NCBI RefSeq assembly: GCF_026262505.1
Contig: NC_067205.1
Span: 17,298,001 to 17,362,000 of the forward strand
DNA: 64,000 nucleotides
Direction: 5' to 3'
From: Trichomonas vaginalis G3
Taxonomy: Eukaryota > Parabasalia > Trichomonadida > Trichomonadidae
Under the pieces are notes generated by a model. The model was not told the origin of the DNA. It ran no database searches and saw only the letters and a program-made list of their open reading frames with translations. The position numbers and the translations under genes are program-made. Of the stretch, positions 47,693 through 59,741 are shown in pieces. Position 1 is the first letter of the stretch; every line of letters begins with the position of its first letter.

Positions 47693-50600
47693 ATGAAAGG
47701 TACCTTCCCAATTTGGGAAAATGTTGCTGGGTGGAGCAACTTTTTTCATTTTTTTCACTTGATAGATGCCAAACAAGATACTTTTCCAGTCGCACGTCTT
47801 GTTCTCGAACAAATTCTCGAAATATTTTGGTTCTTTAAATTATGTTTATATCCGATTACCATTAGAATGCTATCAAATGGTATATTCACAATATTATTCT
47901 CGGAAATAATCTATCAGCTTACAACTCTCGAATTTATAGGGATCAATTTTTTAGCCATCTTTTTATTCGTTTTCGCATTGTTGCTTACAATCTTCCTAGT
48001 TTATTATTACCATCACCGCGAAAGAGTGATCATTCATCACTTAGCAACACCATTAAATTTCATTTTACAAGAGGTAACACCAATATTTTTAAATTACTCA
48101 TCATCAGCAATGCAAATATTATTTTCCCATCAATTAAAAGGAATCGAATCCAAAATACCTTTGATTTTTTCAATACTCGCATTTGTAATGTATTCAATTT
48201 ACACTTTTATCGGCGCGTTATTTCACAAAAGTTTTACAAAGCGGGATTCCGTTTGTCACTCATTTTGGAACCACCAGTACTTCATGGTCATAAATCTTGT
48301 TATTAACATTATTCAGCAATCCTGTGTATTAATTGAGTATAATTCGAGCGGATTATTTTGGGTTATGGGTATTTCCTTTGTTACATCCAATATATTGTTG
48401 TTATGACTTGCGACATTACCATATTTCACGTATTCATCGAATGTTCTTGCATGCGAAATCTTCGGAATCTCATCATTTTATTTAATTTTACAATTTGTTC
48501 ATTTTGCATTCAAATTACCAGCATTTATCACAATCTGTATATTAATTATATCATTTCCACTCTTTAGATTGTTTATTTCCCATAGTTTGACTCTTGCATA
48601 TTTTAAGATTTATGAAAAATTCTACAGAATTGGCAAATTAAACTTTTATGATGCAGATAATAGAATATATTTACCAAATATACCTCCAAAACGTTTAATT
48701 ACATTATTCCATTATTTGTTAATCATTCAACATGAAGATTTACATGAATTATTAATTGCTGCAATTGATTCTGACAGAGATGATGAATTAACAATCGAAT
48801 GTGCGAAAATGTTGATGATTTCTTCATCAATTCCACATCGAATTCGTGAAAAACTTTTCACAATCGATCACAAGAAATTATCATTGTCAAGTCGCCATTT
48901 TTTGATGGAATTACACTACGAAATGAATAGATATAGAATTAATAAAAATGACATCGAACATGTCACTAAAATGCTAGAAGAAGTGAAGCAAAAAGTTAAA
49001 ATATATTTATATGTTTTTTCTAATTCGTTGATTGATAAAAAGTATGAATATGAAAGTGCATTGAACTACTCTATGTCATGTCATGATTTAAAATTGATGT
49101 ATGATTACGCATTCGAATGGAATCCTCTTTCATTCGAAATCTTGGATTCTTACAGAGATTTTTTAGAAAAAATTTCAGGTGATGTCATTTTGTCAGATTT
49201 ATTGAACAAAAAAGCAATTTTTCTCAATAATTCTTTGATACAAACTAACGACCAAAAACCAAAAATTAAGTCAAAAAGTGAAAAATTACAAAAAAGTGAC
49301 AAACCACAAAACAATTTTGACTTTGAATTTACAGAACGTCTTAAGATCCAAAAGTTGTTAGATAAGGTTTCGCATTTCACATTTAAGATAACAACACTTT
49401 TTGTTTTAATTTTATTTTTTAAGTTTTTGTTTCCATATTACAATTACAATGATTTCATTACAAAGAAATTTCTTCCTCCCATGGAATACTTTAATATGAC
49501 ACATTCTCCATCTTTCTTTAAGATTTCATTCCTTTCATGGTTCATTTCTAAATATTTTGAACAATACGGACAAAAATCAACTCCTGTTAAGATTGTTAAT
49601 AACTTTGGGGGTTTGAATAATATGATTATTTATTTATCGAATTTAAATTGTTACACAGACAAGAAACCAATTTTTGATTACTCACTTGAAAAAACAATTG
49701 AATTGAAAACAAATTTTTATACAATTTTTTCAGAGAATTCTTTATCATTATCATCTAAAGCGAATAACTTCGAAAATTTAGCACGAATCGAACATCGTTT
49801 GCATGAAATCTTTGATGACATGGAAGTACTTATTGATCGATATGAAATGTGTGCAAAAGATATGAGATCAAAATCAATTTTTTCACAAATCAAAACTGAA
49901 TTTTTTATTTCACTTATTTTGTTAATTATTTTCAGTTATATAGTATTAGTTTCTAATAAGAAAGAGATCATGAAAGCTATTGAAGTTTTCTCAGGAATAG
50001 AAATGAGTACATTAGAAGAATTTCGATCTAAATTATTTATCCAATTTAATCAAAACAGTTTTGGATATCCAAGTCAAGAAATTGACAATGATGGAGCCCT
50101 TGATTTGGAAGAGATTGAAGAGAATGATAATAATAATCTTAATCAAAATTTTGATTTGTCTGATCTTTCCGGAAAACCGAAATTTTTTTGTCTAACATTG
50201 ACATGGGAAATCCATTTACATTCATTACCATGGTTTGGATTTTGTTTTTCATTCGATATGTTGTTGTTGTTATGAGTTTATATTTTTTCTCACAAACAGC
50301 ACAAGAAAGAATGGGCGCTGCAGTCATGAATAACCGAGAAATTGATGATGTTTCTGTTGTTTATAAGATGATTTCGTTTTTGTTATGTAATATCAGTGGA
50401 TTTCCAGATCCAGATGCACATCCAACGAAATTATTTTTTAATGAAACATATTCTGATTTATTTTCTCACTTTGTTTTGCGATATAATACATTACTTGATA
50501 ATATTGAAAATATGTCTAAAAACGAGAAAATTAATGGTATTCTTTTGTTGTTGAATGAATCAGATTATCTTATGAATAATACATATGAAACATTGTTCCG

Positions 50601-51876
50601 TCGAAATTCATATACGATGGGAACATTATGTACATATATTTATTCATTTTTCATATCTATTTTAGTTTTGTTATTTTTGATGTCATATCATCGATATTAT
50701 ACAGTTATTACTAATGGCATTAACAGCATGAAACATTTAGTTTTGATCTTGCACTCAAAATATTCGCCAACAGAATCTATGCTTGTTAACAGATTCATTG
50801 AATTGAACAACAAGAAAAATGATGAAATTGATTTATCAGAAATGAGTGACATCATTGTTGGTCAAATTCGAGATACAGTTATCTTTTTCGACAGTGATTT
50901 TCGAATCACGCAAATAAATCAACAAGGTACAGCACAACTTGGATATTCTTTGCTTATGAACGAAGATATAAATCTTCAAAGTATTATTCCAGAAGAAAAC
51001 AATCATGATTTTTATGATTTCATTAGAATGATGTTTAATCCTCTTGGAGTTGTTGCAAGACATCAATTTACAGTTGAATGTTATTCTAAAGACAGTAAGA
51101 AAATCATATTCAACATTTCTCTTGTTCCAGGAAAACGTAAAGACACAATTAAGTTTGGTATCTTGATGCGAAATCAAACAGATGTCATCAGTCTTCAAGA
51201 AGAACTTGAACGAACATCTAAGAAACTTTTTGTTTTGTTGAAACGACTTGTTCCTAATAACATTGCTAAACTTATGCTTGACAACAAGATGCCAAACATG
51301 CTCATCAAAGAACGATGTGTTGTTATGTCAGCCATTCTTAAACGACAATGTGATATTGGTACTAAAACAAGTCGATTGGATGTCACAGACATCACCGAGA
51401 TCACAATGTCTATCATGGACAGGATCAATCAGAAATACAAAAACATCACCAGAATCAGATCATTCAATGGATGTTTCATTTTCATTGGAAACTTCTTCAA
51501 CGAAAATGAAAATGAATCAGAATCAGATCCTAATGAATGTATCAACAACATGATTGATTTTGCAAACCATTGTGCATACGCAGTTAACAAGACGATCGAA
51601 TTTGATTCTATCTTGAGTTGTCTTGTTGATTTCGGTGGACCAGTCTATTCATCGTTGAGTGGCATTTCAAAGACAATCTTCGATTTCTCATCTCAACTGA
51701 TTGTCGAAACATTCGACTGCATCGACATTGTTCCAGCAGGGAAACTTGTTTTGTTCAAAGAATGCTACGACAATATCTCAAACAAAAGTCTGTTCGCTCA
51801 ATTCAAACCACCGAGAGATATCGAAAACGAATTCTACATCATGAACTCATATCTCGGAATGAACCTAGAAAATTGA
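47693..51876 (+). pseudogene. Transmembrane PAS/cyclase-like protein (two disruptions)
   Basis: One gene of about 1,390 codons, large like the trichomonad PAS/adenylyl-cyclase proteins. The N-terminal third has many membrane segments; others lie near 49.4, 49.9, 50.25 and 50.65 kb. A PAS-like domain spans about 50.86-51.19 kb (IRDTVIFFDSDFRITQINQQ then AQLGYSLL). The C-terminal 210 residues start LFVLLKRLVPNNIAKLML and keep the outline of a class III cyclase domain, but the metal-binding F-x-D-I motif is not evident (CVVMSAILKRQCD at that place). The frame is interrupted by an in-frame TGA at 48404-48406 and a one-base shift at a T7 run near 50181-50188. Either it is a pseudogene or at least the second is a sequence error. 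Confidence 0.65.
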
Positions 51877-52926
51877 TTTTATTATATTATTTTTGTTATT
51901 ATTTTGTAATTGTTATTTTGTTATTATAAATATCTTTATCTATCTTTTTATTTATCTTTAATATTTTCTTTATTGATTTCAATACCTTAAGTAATTTTGA
52001 AAATTAAGTGTTGATTTTCCTTTGATATTGTTTTTAGTATATAATCATATTCATCATTGATAGGACTTAAAATAATCACTATAATTTAGAAAATTAAACT
52101 CGAAAATAAATTTCGAAAAAAATTGATCGAAAATATATAGATCTATTAATGTGCCTGAGACAATTCCCAAGCAAATCACAAATTTTATGGGCTATCCAGT
52201 GATATTATTTAAAAATTAAAATTTCAATCGTAGTTATAATATTTCAAGATAAAATTTATATTATGAAATAGGTGTCTATATATATGATAATAATTTTGGT
52301 TGAATAAAATCTTAATTGGGGGTATACCAATTTTTTTTATAACGTACAAAAAAAAAATTCCACGTCAGTAAAGGACGATAGACTTCGATTTTAGGCAGGA
52401 CTTGTTTTATACTTGATTTGAATATACCAATGATCAGAGTATAGTTTCGGTATTATTATATTGAGTGCACACATCCGCTTATTAGTTATATAAGTTATCG
52501 ATAATCTGATTATCATCGTCCTTTACTGACGTGGAATTGTTTTTTTTTGTACGTTATAAAAAAATTGGTCTACCCCCATCTTAATTGATACGTGAGTCGC
52601 ATGATTTGTAACAGAATTCTGATGTTTTTTTTCAATCGACCAATCATCTAACAATTATCATATTTTTAGCTAATTCATACTTGTTATCGTTTTCGATAGT
52701 TCTCAAAATAATTTTTTGAATGTTTGGAATTTTGGAAGTATCGGCAAGTTTGATTAATTGATAATGTATATGCTTTTTCCCCACATTATCAAATTGAAGA
52801 AAAAAATAATCGTAAACCGTCAATTTTACATCGTATATCGGATATAATGATACTCATTCATCATACTAATATTATCAATCAAATTTATTTATTTTCAATT
52901 ATGCGACTATGAAATTTAAAATTTAA
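51877..52926. other. Intergenic, contains a MITE
   Basis: AT-rich spacer of about 1 kb between two plus-strand genes. Apart from the MITE at 52319-52577 nothing is seen. TCAATTA at about 52896 is a weak initiator candidate for the next gene. Confidence 0.5.
52319..52577. mobile_element. MULE-type MITE with 10 bp target duplication
   Basis: 259 bp with terminal inverted repeats of about 60 bp. The left end reads GGGGTATACCAATTTTTT; the right end, inward, reads GGGGGTAGACCAATTTTTT. Both arms share ATAACGTACAAAAAAAA and CCACGTCAGTAAAGGACGAT. The 10 bp ATCTTAATTG flanks it on both sides (52309-52318 and 52578-52587). Lack of coding sequence, long inverted ends and a 10 bp duplication point to a Mutator-type non-autonomous element. 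Confidence 0.85.
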
Positions 52927-55815
52927 ATGTTTTGGTGTTTATTTTCCCTTTCTATATCAGTTCTAGAAGTCAAGAACTTGACAGAACAAGTACTAAATGT
53001 TCCATTCAACGTCGTTATTAATTCAGAAGCTAAACTTTCTGTTAAAAAATCATTAGTATTTTTTATTTATAATCCAGAAGGTTGTACAGTAGAATATCCA
53101 AATGGTACAACAACAAATCTCGAGCAAATGCTATATTTACCAATTAAACAGAATCCTAATCCTACATCTGATTTCATCATTCGTTGTGAAGGTTCAAAAA
53201 CGCTGCGTGCTGTTCTATTTTACATCAATTATTATGAAATGAATGAAAAATATTACATTTTAATGAATACATATGGAAAGAAACTATATTTACCTTCAAC
53301 CGATTGCATTTATGAAAGAGGTGACTTTTTGAAAGTCAGAGTTTATGTTGTCTCTGATGTTCCTTGTGATATTACATTTTATCATGGCCTTGATATACCT
53401 TATCCATGTGATTTGCGAGTTTATTCAACTCCGAATGAAGAATCCACACCAGGATTTATAGGTTCCAATCCAGAATTCACTGTTAACAATGTTTATTTTG
53501 CTTACATAGAAATAGGAGCAAACTTTACAAATGGACAATTAGTTGGAGTTAAAAATGTTCAAAAGTCAAATCCAAACGATGAACTTCCTTCTGATGCAAT
53601 AGTTTATGAATCATTTTCAAACATAATAAACCTTGATGAACCTCTTTATCACGAAGAATATAATCTTATAAACTTTGATCACTTGATTTATTCGAATGGC
53701 CCTTGGTTCACAGAATATCCAAATGGAATCAAAGCATATGAAACAAAAGGTAATGCATTTATAATTCAGAATTATCAAGATATAGTATTAGGAAATGGAG
53801 AAGATTGTCCTCCAATTGTTGCCAATATAAATGGAATGATTTTTAAACCAAGACAAGGATCATTTTCAATGAACTATTGGTTTATTAAACCACTAAATTC
53901 ATTTTGCCACTTAGGAACTTATTCTCAATGTCAATGCGATACAATGGATGTAGTTTATGGATATAGTAACAAATATTTCCATTATGATATTGAAAAGAAA
54001 GAGAAATATAAACATCTTAGGAATTGTGTTTATCTTGCTGATAGAGGAGGTTACCTAGCAAGGAAATATGAAAATGCTAACATATATTATAATGATATTG
54101 ATCATTTGTTTTACTTAGATCAAAGTGAATTATATTTCGAACACTATGATCTTGTTTTAATGGCTCATTATCCTCCAAATCTTGGTGAATTTTTATTGAA
54201 AGAAGTAACATTTGCAAGTGATTTCACTGCAAACATTGGAATCAATGAATATCAATGCGACCATGATAAATTTTATAATATCTCATATACTGGATCACAA
54301 AGAGATTTAATTCAATTTTCAAGTGATAAAGTTGGTCTTTTCTATGATGCCAATAAATCAATATCTTGGACGAATCACATAAATGATCGCTTTATAGTGA
54401 CAACTGGATCAATATCAAAATTCCATCTTCACATTATCGCAGGATCTGAAGAAAATAAGACTATCACACACATTGTTGCAAATGCTCAATCTCAACAAAT
54501 TCCGAGGGTTACACATGGAAGAGATGTTTGGAATCAATACTATGTTCTTATTTTTGGAGATGATCCACTGGAAATTACATTCATGAGAGATGCATCATCA
54601 AGAGATAATTTATCATATTTAAATTCATACTATTTAGATGGTGAATATACACAAATGACATCAGAAAAAGAAGAATACACAGTTTCAAACACCAATTTTG
54701 TTATATTAAGGATAGACCAAGAAGAGTTTGGTCGATATAATGGTACTTATGGCATAAAAGAAGTTAAATACATGAATCCTAGAGATCAAAATTATAATTC
54801 TATATCTGCTTATTTTCGCTTTTATAGAGATCAAATGCCTGATTTATATACATATTCTTTTGCCGATGATTATTATGATTACATTGTTTTTGGCTCATGC
54901 GAGAATTGTTTAACAAAAGTTGTAGTTCCAGATAAAGTTCCAGAGAAAAAGGAAGAAAATGTTCCAAGCGGAAAATACGCAATGACACCAGAAGAGGAAG
55001 ATTATAAAATTGGAAAAGGAAAGTTAGTTGTTTTGAGTTATGATGCATCACAGAAACTTCAAATCACAGCAAAAATTGGTGATAATACACTTGATGTTAG
55101 TGGTAAGAAGAAATCAGCTGTTCTTTTCACGGAAGATGGATATCTGACAATATCAAACAAGAAGAATAACAATAAGAAATCACAAGTCTTCATGTACATA
55201 TACGACATCTCTAATTATCCTCCATTTGATTACTGGATCTTCATCACAGGCACACAGACTATACAAGCAAAAGATTTCGGTGTTGACAGCAAATCACTTG
55301 TTGGCAAACGTATCGCAATTTTCGCATCATTCTTCAAATCAACATCAACATTGAACATCAAACTTCCAAAAGGTGCAGATGCAAAGTTCTACTCACTTGA
55401 CGGCAGTGATGCAAATATCCGTCGTCATGCATCAGAAGTTGAAGACTTTGTTCAGACAGAACCAACAGTCAGTGTCATCACACCATCATCAGAAACAGAA
55501 GTTGAACAAATTTCATTCGAAATCCACAAAGAAGATTATCCAGAACTTGCAATTGAAGTTGCAGCAGTGTCAGACATCAATGTTATCTCTGTTTCTCCTG
55601 TATCTCCTCAATCACCAACACCATCATCAAACGATAACAAACTTTCAGTTGGTGCAATTATTGGAATCTCTGTTGGATCATTTGCAATCATCGCCATCAT
55701 TATTATTGTTTCCATTTTCATTATCAAACAAAAGAAGAAATTACGTGTTATTGCCAATGATGACAGTTCTTATTCTGATGATGAAAATAACAATGAAACA
55801 AACAGAACAAATTAA
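52927..55815 (+). CDS. Large type I surface protein (962 aa)
   Basis: MFWCLFSLSISVLEVKNLTE gives a short signal peptide. An extracellular region of about 890 residues follows, rich in beta strands, tyrosine and N-glycosylation sites. It contains repeated CUB-like or jelly-roll-like stretches (FIIRCEGSKTLRAVLFYINY; FFKSTSTLNIKLPKGADAKF) and a proline/serine stalk. One membrane segment (VGAIIGISVGSFAIIAIIII) lies near residue 915-940, followed by a basic stop-transfer KQKKK and an acidic tail SSYSDDENNNETN. The codon use toward the 3' end is less AT-rich than at the 5' end. It belongs with trichomonad-specific surface proteins; no adhesin or enzyme motif is recognised. The gene looks intact. 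Confidence 0.7.
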   Translation: MFWCLFSLSISVLEVKNLTEQVLNVPFNVVINSEAKLSVKKSLVFFIYNPEGCTVEYPNGTTTNLEQMLYLPIKQNPNPTSDFIIRCEGSKTLRAVLFYINYYEMNEKYYILMNTYGKKLYLPSTDCIYERGDFLKVRVYVVSDVPCDITFYHGLDIPYPCDLRVYSTPNEESTPGFIGSNPEFTVNNVYFAYIEIGANFTNGQLVGVKNVQKSNPNDELPSDAIVYESFSNIINLDEPLYHEEYNLINFDHLIYSNGPWFTEYPNGIKAYETKGNAFIIQNYQDIVLGNGEDCPPIVANINGMIFKPRQGSFSMNYWFIKPLNSFCHLGTYSQCQCDTMDVVYGYSNKYFHYDIEKKEKYKHLRNCVYLADRGGYLARKYENANIYYNDIDHLFYLDQSELYFEHYDLVLMAHYPPNLGEFLLKEVTFASDFTANIGINEYQCDHDKFYNISYTGSQRDLIQFSSDKVGLFYDANKSISWTNHINDRFIVTTGSISKFHLHIIAGSEENKTITHIVANAQSQQIPRVTHGRDVWNQYYVLIFGDDPLEITFMRDASSRDNLSYLNSYYLDGEYTQMTSEKEEYTVSNTNFVILRIDQEEFGRYNGTYGIKEVKYMNPRDQNYNSISAYFRFYRDQMPDLYTYSFADDYYDYIVFGSCENCLTKVVVPDKVPEKKEENVPSGKYAMTPEEEDYKIGKGKLVVLSYDASQKLQITAKIGDNTLDVSGKKKSAVLFTEDGYLTISNKKNNNKKSQVFMYIYDISNYPPFDYWIFITGTQTIQAKDFGVDSKSLVGKRIAIFASFFKSTSTLNIKLPKGADAKFYSLDGSDANIRRHASEVEDFVQTEPTVSVITPSSETEVEQISFEIHKEDYPELAIEVAAVSDINVISVSPVSPQSPTPSSNDNKLSVGAIIGISVGSFAIIAIIIIVSIFIIKQKKKLRVIANDDSSYSDDENNNETNRTN

Positions 55816-56142
55816 ACATTTATTTATTATTAAAATTCTTCAAATAAATACAATTTTCATTTCCACATTTGATTATGATATTATCTTTCAATAACTTTTT
55901 GGTATGACCTATGGATAATCGATATAAATTGATAAAACTTAAAATAATCACTATAATTTGACCAATCAAACTTGAAAACAAATTTCAATAAAATATTTTC
56001 AATAAGTGGCAAAAAATTTGATATTGAATGAAATATAACTATCTTCTAAGAAAAAACTATTTATTATTTACACATGTTATCATATTTTATTTTCAATAAA
56101 TGATTTTTTAAAAATTTAAGTGAGCAGACTAATTAATTGCTT
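55816..56142. other. Intergenic between convergent genes
   Basis: AT-rich, about 330 bp; nothing recognised. Confidence 0.4.
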
Positions 56143-58396
56143 TTATTTTGAAAGACATCGCCAGAAGAGGCTAGGTGAAGTGTTGAATATTTGTTTAGTT
56201 ACTTGAAGTTTGTAGGTTCCATGCGCAACTCGACATGAAAAAATAAGTCTAAAAGGAATTCCAGATTCATCAATCATTCTAAGGTATTCAATAGTTTTGT
56301 TTTCAATAACAAGAGGACATCGAATAGAATTGCAGTCATGGAATGCAAATGTTGAAACAGTTTCAACCGATAGAGGAAAGTTGACGTATTTTAAGTTTTT
56401 GCAGTCATTGAATGAATATGATTCAATATGTGAAACACTGTCTGATGAAAGACTGATGTTGACAATGTTGTTGCTATGATTGAATGAATATTGACAGATA
56501 ATATCACAATTGATAATTAGAACATCATTAATTGATTTACTCAGACGATAGACAAGATCTAAAATACTATCATTTTTATAATAAAGAGTATTATCAATAC
56601 ATTTGTATTTTTTCTGATTCGAAATTACTGATATTTTTAAGAGATTCACATCCTGAAATAGAATTGACTGCTATATTTGATAGAGAATTTGATTCCGAAA
56701 ATGTTATTGATTTAAGTTTGTTGCACTGAATAAATGCATATTCTGAAATAGTTTCAACAGTTGATGGAATAATAATATTCTCTAATGAAATACAATTCTC
56801 AAATGATCTTACTCCAATCAAATTAGTTCCTTCAATTATTGAAATTGTTGACAATTTTGTACATCCTGAAAAACATTTATCTGGTATATTGGTCATATTG
56901 GTTACATTTACTAAATTTATACAATTTTCAAATGCATTATAAAATATAAATATATTTGGAAATCCAAAGCTTATTATTATCAAATTTTTGCAATCTTTAA
57001 ATGCTGAATCACCTAATGTTCTCAAGTTTGCTAAAGAAGATTTTAATGATTTTAAATGTGAACAATTTCTAAATGCATAATCTTGAATCACAGAAAGTTG
57101 CGAATCTAATTCAAAATTTATGTATTCAATATCAGAATTTTCAAATGCTTTAATTCTAATGGTTTCTACAGTTTTAGGGATTGTAATTTCACTGAAGTAA
57201 TATCCCCAAAATTCATAAATTTCAGTTTTATCATAATTCACTATTAAACAGTTTGTATCAATTATAAGATTTGGTTCCGGCAGATATGAAATAGAAACAT
57301 TTGTGATTCTTTGAATTGAATTAGATGAAAATAAAGTTTTGTTAGTGAATGACATTACAAATTTTGAAGTATCATAAGAGCTAAATGAATCTGAATTAAC
57401 AATCATTGATGTTTTAGGGAAAATTACATGATTAAGAATAGCACACCAATTAAATAATTTTCCTCCCATTTCCAAAGAACCTTGAAATGTTACATTTACT
57501 AGATTTTGACAATCCAAAAAGAGACAATCACCAATCTTTTTCACGTTTTCTGGAATTATAATTGTAGTAAGTTGTGAAGAGGAAAAACATTTACTTCCTA
57601 TAGTTGTAACAGATTTATGAATTATTACTGATTCTACATTGGAATTAGAAAATAGAGAATCTCCTAAAGTTGTAACAAAATCTGGAATTTCATATGTTCG
57701 AAAGGATTTGTTGCAAATAAAAAATAAAATACTTTTGTCTGCTGATAAAACAGTATTATTTTCAATTATTAAATAATTATTCTTATCATCAATAGTAAGA
57801 TTTGTTAATTTGGCATCATTAAATGCAAATCCATCAAACTTTGCCACCTTTTCAGGAATTCGAAAAGAAGTAATCTTAGTAATTACAAATGTTTCAGTTT
57901 CTAAAGCAGTTAAATTTGAACCTTCCTCAAAAACAACACTTTCTAGATTTTTACAGCTCCAAAATGCATCTTGTCCTAATATTTCTACAGATGCTGGAAT
58001 TATTACACTTTTTATATAATAAAAACAACCAAATGCTGCATTCTGTATTTCAAGAAGGCCTTTTGGTAAAATTAATTCAGTGACAGAAGAACAAAGAAAA
58101 AAAGCTTTTGAAGAAACTATTGTAAGTTTGTTACAAAAAGATAAATTAACAATTTTGAGACTACTACAAGAATAAAAACTGCTTTTTCCTATAAATGTTA
58201 AGTTCGGATTTTCTTCAAATGAAAAATATTCCAATGATTTAAGATTTTTAAAGCAATTATCTTGAATAATCTCGCATTTCGCTGATATCCTGAGATTTGA
58301 CGATCTATCTTTAACTTCTCTAAGTGTTTTACCATCTTCTGAATAACAATCACTAGAAATATTTTTGTAATCAATAAATATAACACTAAATATCAT
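56143..58396 (-). pseudogene. BspA-like leucine-rich repeat surface protein (one frameshift)
   Basis: From MIFSVIFIDYKNISSDCYSE at 58396. It is a long array of LRR_5-type (BspA/TpLRR) repeats of about 23 residues, e.g. LKIVNLSFCNKLTIVSSKAF, then ESVIIHKSVTTIGSKCFSSS and ENIIIPSTVETISEYAFIQC. The pattern is the usual L-x-x-I/V-x-I-P-x-S-V-x-x-I-x-x-x-A-F. The first frame ends at 56594 and the same kind of repeats continue in another frame to 56143 (ESYSFNDCKNLKYVNFPLSV). The shift coincides with an A6 run at about 56608-56615, so it may be a sequence error. The last 35 residues are not repeat-like. No membrane segment is visible. BspA-like proteins are a very large trichomonad family implicated in host-surface contact. 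A weak initiator TCATTTT lies at 58419-58425. Confidence 0.75.
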
Positions 58397-58539
58397 GGTA
58401 ATTTATCTATTGTTTCTTAAAATGACATTTTTGCAGTGATAGTGAGATGTAAGAATTTGATTCATCAAAATTAAAAAGTGACAAATAAGTAACTCATTAT
58501 TTCATTATTTTCATAACAAAAAACTATGAGATTACTCTG

Positions 58540-58640
58540 CCTATCATGAATAAGATCAATCAGAAACACAAAAACTTAATCCTAATCAGATCGTTCAATG
58601 ATTGTTTCATTTTCAATAGCAATTTCTTTCAATTTTACTT
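58540..58640 (+). pseudogene. Relic of a PAS/cyclase-like gene
   Basis: Reads LPIMNKINQKHKNLILIRSF then NDCFIFNSNFF, clearly related to MSIMDRINQKYKNITRIRSF then NGCFIFIGNFF at 51408-51500 in the large gene upstream. Nucleotide similarity is also plain. Only about 100 bp is recognisable, so this is a broken duplicate fragment. Confidence 0.7.
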
Positions 58641-58689
58641 TTAAAAATGACAAAATTTTTTCATATCAACTGAGCAATAAAAATGATAT

Positions 58690-58947
58690 CATATGTAATA
58701 ATTATTACACAAAGAAGATCCAAATAGCATATGGGAACAATATCATGCAGATATTAGTCGTCCTTCGAAATTTATTACCGGTGAGAATCAAAATGCCTCT
58801 GCATTCGGGAGCAAATCAATATCATTATATAATATTGTCGGATATTCGATATTATTATGTCTCACTAGTTATATTGAAAGTGACATTGTCATTGACAAAT
58901 TCTGTTCTATTGAGAGCATTTCTGCAATTGATGGCCAGTTTGTAAAT
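58690..58947 (+). pseudogene. Relic of the beta-helix-like surface family
   Basis: The frame reads EDPNSIWEQYHADISRPSKF, then ENQNASAFGSKSISLYNIV, then SDIVIDKFCSIESISAIDGQ. The gene at 62985-63726 has LSYIWSQYYGNTSPPPIILG and NDIVIDKFCSYESKTPSDGQ at matching places. It joins directly, in frame, to the transporter-like frame at 58948, which suggests a chance fusion of fragments. Confidence 0.6.
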
Positions 58948-59589
58948 ATGACTAGACCAAAGATATTACCATGTATATTACTATTAATTTCACAGCTGCT
59001 AATTTCAATCAGAACAGTTTTGATACAAAAAATTATTCAAGAAAATGATGTTTCTCCATGGCTGATGACAGGATTCAATGGAATCTTTGGATTCTTTATA
59101 GTACTTTTTGGATTTTATCCAATAGCTAATTTTATTCCTGAGCATACTTTTTTATCTCTGCATGAAAATTTTTGTTCTTCAATTTTGCTTGCTTTTCATT
59201 CTTCTGCCATTATCCTTTTGTTTCTAGTTTATCTTCCTATTGCATGCGTATATAATTGTTGTGTAACAGGAACAATTATGGCAACTAACTCTGTTGGATA
59301 TCCTATTGTTGAAATGGTCAGTGGATCAATAAGTTGGATCATTGATTTGATTATTTATCATGCATTTAATGGAAAGTTTATCTTAAAATCAGATGAGAAG
59401 TTTGGTGAGAAATGGAGTAAATATAGTTACTTCAGATTGATAGGATCAATAACATTCATCATGGGAGGAGTAATTTACTTGAAAATAATTAAATTTCCAT
59501 TCTTTAAGTATCCAACACCTTCTGTTACAAAAATCAGTTTGTCTGACTCAGCTTTTGAAACGAATTTTAAATTACCTATAACAATATAA
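58948..59589 (+). CDS. DMT/SLC35-like transporter, C-terminal half
   Basis: 213 residues with about six hydrophobic segments (ILPCILLLISQLLISIRTVL; GIFGFFIVLFGFYPIANFI; SAIILLFLVYLPIACVYNC; YPIVEMVSGSISWIIDLII; LIGSITFIMGGVIYLKIIKF). ISWIIDLIIY and the closing SITFIMGGVIYL fit the second EamA-like repeat of drug/metabolite and nucleotide-sugar transporters. Family members have about ten segments in 300-400 residues, so the first half is absent. Upstream in the same frame lies a surface-protein relic, so this is probably a truncated gene rather than a working transporter. The C-terminal tail is polar. Confidence 0.5.
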   Translation: MTRPKILPCILLLISQLLISIRTVLIQKIIQENDVSPWLMTGFNGIFGFFIVLFGFYPIANFIPEHTFLSLHENFCSSILLAFHSSAIILLFLVYLPIACVYNCCVTGTIMATNSVGYPIVEMVSGSISWIIDLIIYHAFNGKFILKSDEKFGEKWSKYSYFRLIGSITFIMGGVIYLKIIKFPFFKYPTPSVTKISLSDSAFETNFKLPITI

Positions 59590-59741
59590 TTTATATTTGT
59601 TATGAATAAATAGATTATGTATTAAATAATAACCTCTTTTTATAATGATTAATGGTTCATATGAAAAACAATCCATCAATATATACTTAGTATCAAACCT
59701 TGGCTACAAGAAATATATGATTTCAAGTTAAATTTTTTTCG

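Noticed and set aside
54800-55894. Frames at 54800-55051 (minus) and 55373-55894 (plus)
   Set aside because: They overlap the intact 962-residue surface protein in other frames and have no independent support.
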